A stretch of DNA of 64,000 nucleotides from Acanthochromis polyacanthus. Its lineage: Eukaryota > Chordata > Actinopteri > Pomacentridae. The DNA lies in NCBI RefSeq assembly GCF_021347895.1, contig NC_067122.1:32835215-32899214 (forward strand), given 5' to 3'. A model generated the notes under the pieces. It made no database searches, had not been told where the DNA came from, and saw only the letters and a list, made by a program, of their open reading frames with translations. Below, one piece after another: positions 48,017 to 57,242 of this stretch (position 1 is the first letter of the stretch; each line of letters begins with the position of its first letter). The position numbers were made by a program, and so were the translations under genes.

Positions 48017-48094
48017 CACCCCCTGTCGAAAGTTTTGAGACACTTTCTCATTCAAATAAATTAGAACCCGTCTCAAAACTTTTGACAGGGGGTG
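48017..48094. mobile_element. 78-bp minimal Tc1-like inverted-repeat element
   Basis: CACCCCCTGTCGAAAGTTTT at the left faces its complement AAAACTTTTGACAGGGGGTG at the right, with one mismatch. TA lies outside both ends (48015-48016 and 48095-48096). The arms are about 26 bp and the loop about 25 bp. Fish Tc1 ends of the type CACCCCCTGTCAAAAGTTTT are known, so this is an extreme deletion derivative or a MITE. Confidence 0.8.
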
Positions 48095-48219
48095 TATACC
48101 GATGACGCTCTCCAAGGGTTTTTACTTTTCTTTTTGTCTTTCTTGTTTGTTTTTTATTGTACTATATTAGTTGTGATATTTATTATTATGTATTATTTAT
48201 TATGACACTGCAATGTTTT

Positions 48220-48695
48220 TTTTAAAGTAATATGTGGCCAAAATATTAGGACAACCAAAACATCACATACTTGACAGCTGAATATCTCACTGTGACCACT
48301 GATTTTGTCTAAATTTGCTTCTGATCACAGTGACAAAGAAAACAGGAAAGCAGAACATCAAACCTACTGTCAAGCATGGTGGTGGTAGTTTTATGCTCTG
48401 GGACTGTTTTGTTGCTAGTGGAACTTGTGTTTTACATTTTATTTATTTTATTTTATTTTTTTAATTAAATAACTAGGAAATAATTACCTACACATTCTTT
48501 GGTAAAACCTAAAATCATCAGCCAGAAGGTTGATCTTGGACACAGTTGGGTGTTCCAATAAGACAATGCCCCAAAAACATGACAAAATGCTTGAGAAACG
48601 GCTAAGGATAGAAGTCTGGTTTTAGACGGGCCTCACCAAAGACCTGACTGAAATCACATTGAGAATTTGTGGACTGTGCTGAGGAAATAAGTCTG
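48220..48695 (+). pseudogene. Tc1-like transposase relic
   Basis: VKHGGGSFMLWDCFVASGT (48370-48427) is the conserved core block between the first and second aspartates. Further on, SNKTMPQKHDKMLEKRLRIE then a decayed LTEITLRICGLC (48555-48680) correspond to the second-aspartate and glutamate regions, with N or K in place of the catalytic Asp. An AT-rich gap of about 100 bp lies between the two blocks. No terminal repeats of its own could be paired. Confidence 0.7.
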
Positions 48696-48699
48696 TTAG

Positions 48700-50085
48700 A
48701 AAGACAATAATTTTAGTTTTACGGTATCAATTCTAAGAGCGAGTGGTCAGAGATAGAAACCTGCCAGAAGGAGATGGTTATCGTCGAGAAAATAGCCGAA
48801 AGATGTTTAACCAAATATTAGCATTGCTGTATGTAGCTACAGACATTTTTACCCAGGAGATGTTGGTCATCTTTTCAGAAGACATAGAATAGATCTATTA
48901 AAGAGCCAAAATGCATGAGTTAATTTTTTGTGACAAAAATGCACATGTTCCACTGATTCCATCACAGCAAATTAAGAGTCATAGGAGTCTTTGAAAACAC
49001 AAGACTGCCATGATATATATGGGCTTTTTGCCATGGATCTGATTTGATCATGGAGCCTTAACCTCAGTCAGCCTTTATCTTATTTGTCTCCCCGGTGTCA
49101 GAGAAAGAGTACTGCTGAGATGGAGATGGAAAGAGAGGAAAGGGAAGAGAAATGAGGAGTGGAAGAGATACATTAAACAGAAGGTGGACAGGGAGAGAAG
49201 GGTGAGAGAGAGTGAGAGAGAGGGAGAGAGATTAGTTATTTCACTCTAATAGTAAAGGTTCCTTAAAAGTAAGGAGAGGGACTTCATAAGCCAGACCTTG
49301 ACTGATATGCTCCTCAGACGGAGCAGTTGATGTGTGACAAAAAAAAGGAAAGGGAATACAGGAGGAATATGGGGGACAAGGGAGAAGAAAGGAAGGGAAC
49401 TGGAGGGAGAGAGAAATAATAATGAAGGGAACGAGAGATGAGAAAGGTGGGTGGGGCAGAGAAAAAAGGATAGAACAGAGAGAGTATAGGGAATGACAGA
49501 GTAAGGAAGAAAGGAGTGACAGTGAAGAGGGGTGGGGGAGTGGGGGTATGGTTTTCGTTGATTGTGTACTGCAGCTCAGAGTGTCGGAAACCTCAACCAC
49601 ACCAAACATGTTTCAGAGAAAAGACACAGTACCAAGAACAGAAGATCAGGAAGCAGACACAGTCTGGATTCAATCAAGACACTTTGATTTTTAGGCTGTA
49701 GAGAAAAGAAACATTCTGTTTAAGCATGACCGACCACAACAGTCTGTGGACGTTATTGCGATACCCTTTGAAGGAGGATGATGTGACAGTGGTGGGATCA
49801 GTATTGTCAGCTGTTGATTAATGAACAGTTCTGAGTTAAGAAAGTCTTATGCTGCTTTATTTGCTGTATTTCATATGAAATGCTCAGATTGATAATTGAT
49901 TGATGAAATAACTGAATTAAATATTGATCCTTTTTCTGTGTTTTAATGAGACTGCAGTGAGCCTTGGATATGATTAGCCTACTTTATCACAAAGCTTGAA
50001 AGTACAGGGAAATCTGTAGCCTACTAAAACCTCAAAAGATTTTTATATACACTGTTATGGCCCTGGGACGCTTCAGTCCTCCTCC
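48700..50085. other. Unassigned; purine-rich GA tract at 49110-49560
   Basis: The + strand is strikingly G/A-rich for about 450 bp (GAGAGAGTGAGAGAGAGG at 49205 and similar), which yields open frames on the minus strand that are low-complexity artefacts. The rest is anonymous. Confidence 0.5.
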
Positions 50086-50097
50086 TCTGTAGCAATC

Positions 50098-50648
50098 CAA
50101 CCCGGTCTCACGGGGATTCGTGAAACTGTCACGTAAATTTTTGTTTCGGTTTCGTGCGCACCAACACGATTTTGTCATGTTTTTCGTGCCGCTCACCACG
50201 AAATGTTTTTCGTGTTGCTCACAACGAAACCCGCTGTGGTAATCACATCTGAAAGTGGTTTATACCGGCGGATTCATGGCGATCTAAGCTGTCCATCGGC
50301 GTATACTGCTTGTGTGTTCGCGTTTGCGGCCGTCGGACATTCTTTAAATTCCTATGCAAATTGGTAAGTGTACCACCGGGTTATGGTTAGGTTATGGTTA
50401 GGGTTATGGTTAGGGACGATGTCATGCAAAATATAGCGTTGGATTCGCCACGGTTTTACATTAAAAATATAATATACACATTCTTTTGAAATACGTTCTG
50501 AGTGGCACGAAAAGTCCGCCGTTTAAAATACATTGGTGCGCATTTCGTGGTGAGCGGCACGAAAAACATGACGAAATCGTGTTGGTGCGCACGAAACCGA
50601 AACAAAAATTTACGTGACAGTTTCACGAATCCTCGTGAGATCGGGCTG
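50098..50648. mobile_element. hAT-like MITE with 130-bp inverted repeats
   Basis: The left end CAACCCGGTCTCACGGGGAT and the complement of the right end CAGCCCGATCTCACGAGGAT begin arms of about 130 bp (50098-50229 and 50517-50648) with few differences. AGCAATC flanks both sides (50091-50097 and 50649-50655). A 7-8 bp duplication and a CAG-type end suggest hAT. The interior begins with a block (50229-50375) shared with the dispersed repeats at 572 and 17697, followed by GGTTATGGTTAGGG repeats. The 138-codon frame crossing the right arm is not a gene. Confidence 0.85.
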
Positions 50649-50659
50649 AGCAATCTGTA

Positions 50660-51530
50660 TTGTATACAACTGCATGCCTGTCCTGCACCTGCCTCTGTGT
50701 TCTGGCCTCGCCTACAATCTCTGGTGCTGAAGCTTGATTGGTCCAGGATAAACGACCACCTTCAATCATGGTGCCAGGTGGAGTTCAAAGGGCTCATTCA
50801 TGCAGCGTTTGGCAGCAGTTATCCTTGGGAGAACTTGAGCTGCCCGGTATATCTTGTGAAGATCAATGAAAGTGATTGGTGTCAGAGTAGGTTTCAAAAG
50901 CTAGCAAGGGATCTTTGACTTATGGAGGAGCGAAGCTGGAATACTGTTTGTTAGTTTCCGGTTAGGGTGCTACTGCAGTGTAATTTTGGTTGAGAGTTTT
51001 TTTGTTGTGTTGATTATCCTTTATGTTCTCCTTCAGTATGGTAGTTTCAGCTTTAGAGTGAAGCTCACTTTCATTTATGTTTTTTTCTTTCCTTTCAGTT
51101 GCACCCATTTGCTTTTAATCCCCTCACTTTCTATATTATCGTAGCCATACCTTTCTCAGAATAAATCCCTGCCCATCACTCTGGAACTCAGCATTTGTTT
51201 CGCTTTCTGTTGTTGCTCCCTGGGTACCCTGAACTGCTGGGTTGTAATATACACGTCCATTTTTAATTTAACCTCGACTCCAACAGAAATTAAAAAAACA
51301 GCAGGATCTGGTATATTTAAGTTAACAAGATCTGTAGAAGCGATCATTAATTGTAATTAATTATTTAAAAAATAGTTCATTAACGCGTTTGTTAATAACT
51401 CTGGATTTCTAATGGGTGAATGAGAAGTTAATAAATAATTCATAGCACTGTGCCACATGTTCATATTAATATTCTGTGCATTTTTAGATTGTTTTCAATT
51501 TCTCTGCCAGTGATTATTTTTCTTACATAC
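50660..51530. other. Unassigned sequence
   Basis: No gene or family is recognised. Confidence 0.35.
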
Positions 51531-51535
51531 ATACC

Positions 51536-51780
51536 AGGGGTCAGCGAGCTTTACTATTCAAAGAGCCATTTTGCTCTCTTATCCATCAGGTTAAAATTTA
51601 CACATTTTCAGAAAACTTTTTTTTTTTCACTTGAGATAATAATAATAATAACACTAATAATTTATTTATTCTCTATTTTGTCATGTATTTTTCTACTGAT
51701 TCAAATCAACTCAACTTCATTTTGATTGATATTATCTCAAGTAAACAATAAAATAAAAAGTTTTCTGAAAATTTATCAAA
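51536..51780. repeat. hAT-like terminal fragment with an inverted repeat
   Basis: CAGGGGTCAGCGAGCTTTAC then CAAAGAGCCATTTTG (51536-51575) resembles the hAT end at 23021. Just inside, TTTTCAGAAAACTTTTTT...ACTTGAGATAATA (51605-51640) is mirrored at 51727-51775. The right terminus was not found. Confidence 0.5.
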
Positions 51781-51784
51781 ACGG

Positions 51785-52300
51785 AGTTCTGTTTTTGCAA
51801 ATGAACTCTTCATATACATATATGCAAAAACAATAATTTGTAAAAAATTAAGATAATTGACATTTTCTTGCTGCCAGGTTGGGTACCATTTTTTAATGTA
51901 GCGGTTCAACCAAACATATACTGATGAACCCTGTTGAACCCTACAACAGTATAGGATGGAATGCATTGTTCTGTTCATTCACCTGACCTCCACACCCCAT
52001 CAGTCCATCTGCATTTCAGCCGGTAATATGGCTGCGTTTTCCACGTGCTTATTGAGCCGGCCCTACCACTTCCCCTTATCTGCAATCCTCCAGAGCAGTA
52101 TGGTGTGGCACACCAGTGACAGTCTGGTTCCACTGTGTTGGCCTCTCCAACCAATCTGGTCAAGTTGTATGTGGTCTCCAGTTACTGGTTGCCGGCGGAA
52201 TTCTGACTTCCCCAAAGGACGCCAAGTTGCAGCACGATCATCTCCACCACAGATGTGATTCGGCAAGGGCCTACCAGTTCTGTATTTGCTTTTCTCTCCC
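51785..52300. other. Unassigned sequence
   Basis: Overlapping frames of about 100 codons occur on both strands (51956-52416) without domains. No gene is called. Confidence 0.35.
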
Positions 52301-52303
52301 CTC

Positions 52304-52354
<51 letters not shown>

Positions 52355-52366
52355 TATACACATATC
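52304..52366 (+). repeat. (TA)n(CA)n microsatellite
   Basis: An alternating TA run of about 35 bp passes into a CA run, followed by short imperfect repeats. Confidence 0.95.
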
Positions 52367-52613
52367 CCTGCACTAAACAGCACTTTAGCTCTCTTTTTAA
52401 ATAAAAAAAATCCCAAAGATGGAACAGTCCACCAACTTACAGTAATGTGAACATTCTACAGGAAGGAGTTTTCTTTTCACCAAAGCACAGATGTTGAATA
52501 AACATGTTAAGTGCAAATATATTACCGTCTTTTTGCTCACACAAAATGACATACGATTAATCTAAATTTTAAAAAGTGATACTTAGTGATACTAAATTGT
52601 GATTAATCAAAAT

Positions 52614-52619
52614 TATATA

Positions 52620-52657
<38 letters not shown>
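52614..52657 (+). repeat. (GT)n(TA)n microsatellite
   Basis: A GTGTGTGTAT-then-TA run ends exactly at the left boundary of the next MITE. Confidence 0.9.
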
Positions 52658-52664
<7 letters not shown>

Positions 52665-52983
52665 ATTATTGGCACCCCTGGTTAAGATATGTTCTCTAGC
52701 TTCAAATAAATTCAATTTTTTTCTAAATAATATAGGACCACAAGGAAAATCCAACCTTTAATTCAAGTGCATTTATTCAGTGGGGAAAAATCACACATTA
52801 AGAAATAATTCTTTCCCTTCTAATCATGTGTGCCACAGTTATTAGCATGACTGATTTTAAGTTTGTACAACCCCAATGCATTTTTCAACAACTTACAGTG
52901 TGAGAGTATGCTTCTGAAATAAAAGTTGAATTATGTTAAGGCTTTCAACACATCTTAACCAGGGGTGCCGATAATTATGGATG
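52658..52983. mobile_element. 326-bp Tc1/mariner-type MITE
   Basis: The left end CATATAAATTATTGGCACCC and the complement of the right end CATCCATAATTATCGGCACC lead into a shared CCCTGGTTAAGAT block. TA lies outside both ends (52656-52657 and 52984-52985). There is no coding capacity. It is inserted at the edge of a (TA)n microsatellite. Confidence 0.8.
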
Positions 52984-52994
52984 TAGGGCGCTGT

Positions 52995-52995
52995 G

Positions 52996-53030
<35 letters not shown>
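52995..53030 (+). repeat. (AC)n(TA)n microsatellite
   Basis: An AC run followed by a TA run ends at the left boundary of the giant palindrome. Confidence 0.9.
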
Positions 53031-53031
<1 letters not shown>

Positions 53032-53575
53032 CCGGGCTTTGCAAAAGTTCTGTTACACGGTTTCATGATCTTTAGAGACGTTTACATGTCGGAGTCAAAA
53101 ATTCCATTAAATAAACTGAAAGTTCTACCTTATAGGCAGGTGTCCTTAATACAATTTTTTTTTCTCCGATGAAGTTGTATCAAGATGGAAGTCAAAAGAG
53201 TTGACATATCTGCTCTCCTTCGTGCTGAACATCAGCCAGATGACCGTCCACAGAGTCGTGGAGAGGCTAAAGAATGGTGAAGATCTTTCAGGTCTTCACC
53301 ATTCTTGAAAGATCACTGAAAGATCTTCACCATTCTTGAGCCTCTCCGTGACTCTGTGGACGGTCATCTGGCTGATGTTCAGCACGAAGGAGAGCAGATA
53401 TGTCAACTCTTTTGACTTCCATCTTGATACAACTTCATCGGAGAAAAAAAATTTGTATTAAGGACACCTGCCTATAAGGTAGAACTTTCAGTTTATTTAA
53501 TGGAATTTTTGACTCCGACATGTAAACGTCTCTAAAGATCATGAAACCGTGTAACAGAACTTTTGCAAAGCCCGG
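53032..53575. mobile_element. 544-bp giant foldback (palindromic Tc1/mariner derivative)
   Basis: The element begins CCGGGCTTTGCAAAAGTTCT and ends with the exact complement, with TA outside both ends (53030-53031 and 53576-53577). The arms, about 53032-53280 and 53325-53575, are nearly identical for some 250 bp; I see only a handful of differences near the centre and in a T/A run. Each arm contains not just a terminal repeat but the start of a transposase gene. MEVKRVDISALLRAEHQ (from 53185), followed in another frame by VLNISQMTVHRVVERLKNGE, is a helix-turn-helix typical of a Tc1/mariner family. The unit is thus an inverted duplication of one element end. Transcripts would form a long hairpin. 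Confidence 0.9.
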
Positions 53576-53580
53576 TATAT

Positions 53581-53905
53581 GGCACTGTTCCCTTGCAACT
53601 AGAAGATCTCCAGTTTGCATCCCAGCCTGGACCTGGGATCTTTCTGCATGGAGTTTTCATCTGCTCCCTGTGCATGCGTAGGTTTTCTCCGGATACTCAG
53701 GGTTCCTTCCTCAGTCCAAAAACAAGCTGAGGTTAATTGGTAACACTAAATGATATGTAGGTGTGAATGCAAATGTTCTTGTTTATCTCTATGTGTAGCC
53801 TTAAAGGGTGTCCCCTGGCTTCAGCGTAAGTCAACTGGGATAGACTCCAGCCCCCCGTGATGGCAATGAGGATTAAATGGTGTCCAGATAATGGATGGAT
53901 GGTTA
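53581..53905 (-). repeat. (ATCC)n-headed dispersed repeat, copy 4 (reverse)
   Basis: It carries ATCTTTCTGCATGGAGTTTT, GTAGGTGTGAATGC and AGTCAACTGGGATAGACTCC, and ends AGATAATGGATGGATGG. It is reversed relative to the copy at 5379. Confidence 0.85.
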
Positions 53906-53975
53906 AAAAAATAGTTTGAATTTAAGTAAGACCAAAGTCCATTTCAATGTATTATTTATTTATTTTTTGCCCTCA

Positions 53976-55904
53976 GATAGATAGATAGATAAATACTTTA
54001 TTAATCCCGAAGGAAATTATACAATAGTCCGTTGCTCACATTCATAAACACAAAAATAAAAATAAAGTTAAAAAGTACAATTAAAAAGACAAATAGCAAC
54101 AGCCATAATAAATAAATCCAACATTAAAAAATCAAGTGCAACTAGATAGGTGCTTTAAAATTAAGGCACTGAAAAACATAGTTCAAGACCAGCATCAGTC
54201 TCTCCTGCTCCTCCCTGAAGTGGCTGCATTATACAGCCTAATGGCACGAGGGACGAAAGAGTTTTTAAGTCTTTCTGTGGAGCAGATCAATGAAAGGTAC
54301 CTGGAGCTAACAGAACTCCTTTGCCCAGAGACCACAGGATTTAGGGGGTGGCTGTGATCGGAAAGGATCGCCCTGATCTTAGAGAGTGTCCTCTGCTCCA
54401 CCACGTTTTCCACAGAGTCCAGGCCGAGTCCAACCACAGAGCCAGCTTTCCTTATGAGCCTGTTCAGCCTGAGAGTGTCCCTTTTCTTAGCGTTGCCCCC
54501 CCCCCAGCACACAACAGCATAAAAAAGAACACTAGATACAATTGACTGATAGAACATGTACAATAGCTTAGAACAGACTTTGAAGGACGCCAGCCTTCTT
54601 AAGAAATACATCCTGCTCTGCGCCTTCTTGTACACAGCATCCATGTTTGCTGCCCAGTTCAGACTGTTGTCCAGCTGCAGCCCCAGATACTTGTAGGTGG
54701 AGACCACCTCCACCTCAGATCCACTGATGTTAATGGGCTGTAGAGCAGGGGGTGCCCGGCGGAAATCCAGCACCAGCTCCTTTGTTTTAGAGGTGTTCAG
54801 CTGGAGCTTGTTGTGCTGGCACCACTCCACAAAGTCCTTCACCAGGCCCCTGTACTCCTCCTCCTCACCCTCCCTAATACACGCCACAATTGCAGTGTCA
54901 TCAGAAAACTTCTGCATGTGGCATGTATCTGACTTGTACTGAAAGTCAGAGGTGTAAAGAGTGAAGAGGAGGGGCGACAACACTGTGCCTTGAGGTGCTC
55001 CAATACTGCAGGTCAGTGTTGAGGACCTACAGCCCCCCACTCGGACAAAGTGTGGTCTGTTAGTCAGATAATCCGAAATCCAGGTCACGAGGTGGGGGTC
55101 CACAGCCATGATGTTCAGTTTCTCCTGGAGAAGGCTGGGATGGATGGTATTAAAAGCACTAGAGAAGTTGAAGAATAGCATCCTCACCATGCACCCCCCA
55201 ACATCCAGGTATGTGAGGGTACGGTGTAGGAGGTAGAGGACGGCATCCTCCACTCCCACCTTCTCCTGATAAGGGAACTGGAGGGGGTCCCGTCCTCCCC
55301 GCACTTGAGGGTATACAATCCGCAGGACCAGTTGCTCCAGTGTCTTCATAACATGCGACGTGAGTGCGACCGGCCTGTAATCGCTCAGCTCCCGCGGGCA
55401 ATTCTTCTTGGGAACTGGAACGATGCAGGAGGTGTTCCACACAGAAGGAACTCTCCCCTGCTGCAGGCTCAGGTTGTAGACCTGCTGTAGAGGTTCCCCC
55501 AACTCAGCTGCACAGGTCCTCAAGAGCCTCGGGCAGACCTGGTCCGGACCCGGGGCCTTCCTTGAATGGAGACGTCGCAACTCAGTTGTCACCTGGTCCG
55601 CAGTGATGAAGGTTGAAGTTGAGGTGGGAGTGGTGTTCGAGAGCGAGAGTGAGAGAGAGGCACATAGAGGAGAAGCAGGATGGTGATGATCAGGGTGGCA
55701 TGAGGAGGGCTGTAGGGGTGAGCAGGTGGTTGGTGGGGAACTGAAGCGGTTAAAAAAGGCGTTCAGCTCCTCAGCTCTTTGTATATCCATACAGCCAGCA
55801 TTGTTCTTACTACTGCAGCCTGTAATGGTTTTCATACCATTCCAGACCTCCCGCATGTTGCTATCACTCAGCTTCCCTTCAAGCTTCTTGCTGTAAGCTG
55901 CTTA
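53976..55904 (-). mobile_element. Rex1-type LINE, 5'-truncated
   Basis: On the minus strand the element runs from about 55904, inside ORF2 (YSKKLEGKLSDSNMREVW), through the RT to a 3' UTR. It ends TTTCCTTCGGGATTAATAAA then (TATC)n at 53976-53992, a Rex1-like tail. The site encoding FSSAFNT (minus strand near 55150) matches the conserved position used to recognise Rex1. The endonuclease domain is missing, as usual for 5'-truncated insertions. Confidence 0.88.
54195..55856 (-). CDS. Rex1 reverse transcriptase (partial ORF2), 553 codons open
   Basis: This is one of the longest uninterrupted frames in the window. It is the RT part of Rex1 ORF2, which would copy the element RNA at a nicked target. 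Domains in order: a thumb-side N-terminal block (RKAPGPDQVCPRLLR, residues 100-112), VPVPKKNCPRELSDYRPVAL (147-166), motif A FFNFSSAFNTI (228-238), GAPQGTVLSPLLFTLY (286-301), motif C FSDD (317-320), and LNTSKTKELVLDF. The C-terminus has RLNRLIRKAGSVVG. Motif A normally carries a catalytic Asp (FFDFSSAF). Here residue 230 is Asn, so the enzyme is probably inactive although the frame is open. The start Met is simply the first in frame, since the true N-terminus is lost. Confidence 0.85.
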   Translation of the reverse strand: MREVWNGMKTITGCSSKNNAGCMDIQRAEELNAFFNRFSSPPTTCSPLQPSSCHPDHHHPASPLCASLSLSLSNTTPTSTSTFITADQVTTELRRLHSRKAPGPDQVCPRLLRTCAAELGEPLQQVYNLSLQQGRVPSVWNTSCIVPVPKKNCPRELSDYRPVALTSHVMKTLEQLVLRIVYPQVRGGRDPLQFPYQEKVGVEDAVLYLLHRTLTYLDVGGCMVRMLFFNFSSAFNTIHPSLLQEKLNIMAVDPHLVTWISDYLTNRPHFVRVGGCRSSTLTCSIGAPQGTVLSPLLFTLYTSDFQYKSDTCHMQKFSDDTAIVACIREGEEEEYRGLVKDFVEWCQHNKLQLNTSKTKELVLDFRRAPPALQPINISGSEVEVVSTYKYLGLQLDNSLNWAANMDAVYKKAQSRMYFLRRLASFKVCSKLLYMFYQSIVSSVLFYAVVCWGGGNAKKRDTLRLNRLIRKAGSVVGLGLDSVENVVEQRTLSKIRAILSDHSHPLNPVVSGQRSSVSSRYLSLICSTERLKNSFVPRAIRLYNAATSGRSRRD

Positions 55905-56176
55905 GAACCATCAACCAGAACCTAACCAGCACCAGAACCTTAAAAACCACGTAAGTTCAGGATCTAAAATAAACTTTCTAAGTTTTACCTTACAATCACC
56001 CCTTGTGGCTGACCTCGTACGACCAATACGATTTTTCTTTTTGATAAAATCCCCTAAGGGCAGTGGGGCAATTCCCATTCACAGTTTTATCGATTAAACA
56101 AACACTTTTAAATGCTTTAAAACTCTCAAAGCATAGAAATCGATATTTCTTTAAGACTGCACAATAATAAAATGAC

Positions 56177-56858
56177 CGTAATTCATGTTTACAAGCACAA
56201 AAACTAACAATTAACACAAGATTCAGATTACTACAGTACAAATGGTTATTTAGAACATACATCACACCCGTAAAACTCCACCATTTTAACTCTAATATCC
56301 CTGATCTTTGTGTTAAATGTGGAAAGGAAAAAGGGACACTTTATCATTGTATGTGGCAGTGTGAGGAACTTCAAATATTTTGGAAAGAAATAACAAATAC
56401 AATCTCTGATTTAATTGGGTGTAAATTACCTGTGGATAGCAGACTTTGTATATTGCATATACTCCCTGATGGGTTCAAATGTAATACAAAAATAATGAAG
56501 CTTGTGAACTTTTGTTTGGTGCAAGCAAAATATGTGATTGCATTGAAATGGAAGGATACAGAGAGACCTGCAATGAGCCAGTGGATTAAACTGATGACCA
56601 GCAACTTGGCGCTGGAGAAACTGACGTATATGACCAAAGGAAAACTGGAGGACTTTAAAGAAATTTGGTATCCCTTTTGTGTCTGATGAGAAACAGTAAT
56701 TTGTAAAAACTTAAGAAATTGAGTGATGAGTGAGGTTTGGGGAGGGAGGTGGGAGTACCTTTTTGTTTGTTTGTTTGTTTGTTGTCTTGTATGTCTATCA
56801 TATTTGTTTTTCCTTTGCGAAGAAAATATCAAATTTCAATAAATATATATTTAAAAAT
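56177..56858 (+). mobile_element. 5'-truncated L1 LINE with ORF2 C-terminus
   Basis: The 14-bp duplication AATAATAAAATGAC at 56163-56176 and 56859-56872 bounds the insertion. Inside, an open frame from about 56180 to TGA at 56684 encodes the L1 ORF2 C-terminal region: TRFRLLQYKWLFRTYITPVK, the CVKCGKEKGTLYHCMWQCEE zinc-knuckle-like block, LEKLTYMTKGKLEDFKEIWY. The 3' end has (TTTG)n, AATAAATATAT and an A/T-rich tail. The endonuclease and RT domains are absent, as is typical of a truncated insertion. It lies inside the minus-strand LINE. Confidence 0.85.
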
Positions 56859-57242
56859 AATAATAAAATGACTGTGGCTTTTTGTGAAACACTTCAATGG
56901 CTTTTTTATAAAGCTGTTCTATAGGTTTTAGAGCAGTGACACCAGCAAACAACCAGGTTGTAAAGCAGTATTAAATATGAGAAAGGATCATGCAATGAAG
57001 GTAGGACTTAGCAGCTTCTGTTGTTATGAAAGGCCGAATTTGTTTAAAATTGTGTAAGTTAAATTTAATTATATTGTTTACTTTTGAGGTGTTTTTTAAA
57101 ATTGAGGTTGGAGTCCAACACAACCCCAACTTACTTAAAGTGAGTTACCATCTCCAGTTCTTCCCCATCTAAGAACACAGAAGATCTGCTTTGTCACTGG
57201 TCACTTGGTGAGCCCTCCGCAGTCAGATTTTTCGGTAATATA

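Noticed and set aside
49241..49609. 122-codon Ser/Leu/Pro-rich minus-strand frame
   Set aside because: It is the complement of a GA-rich tract.
52063..52416. 117-codon minus-strand frame with Tyr-Ile repeats
   Set aside because: The frame runs through the (TA)n(CA)n microsatellite and has no domain outside it.
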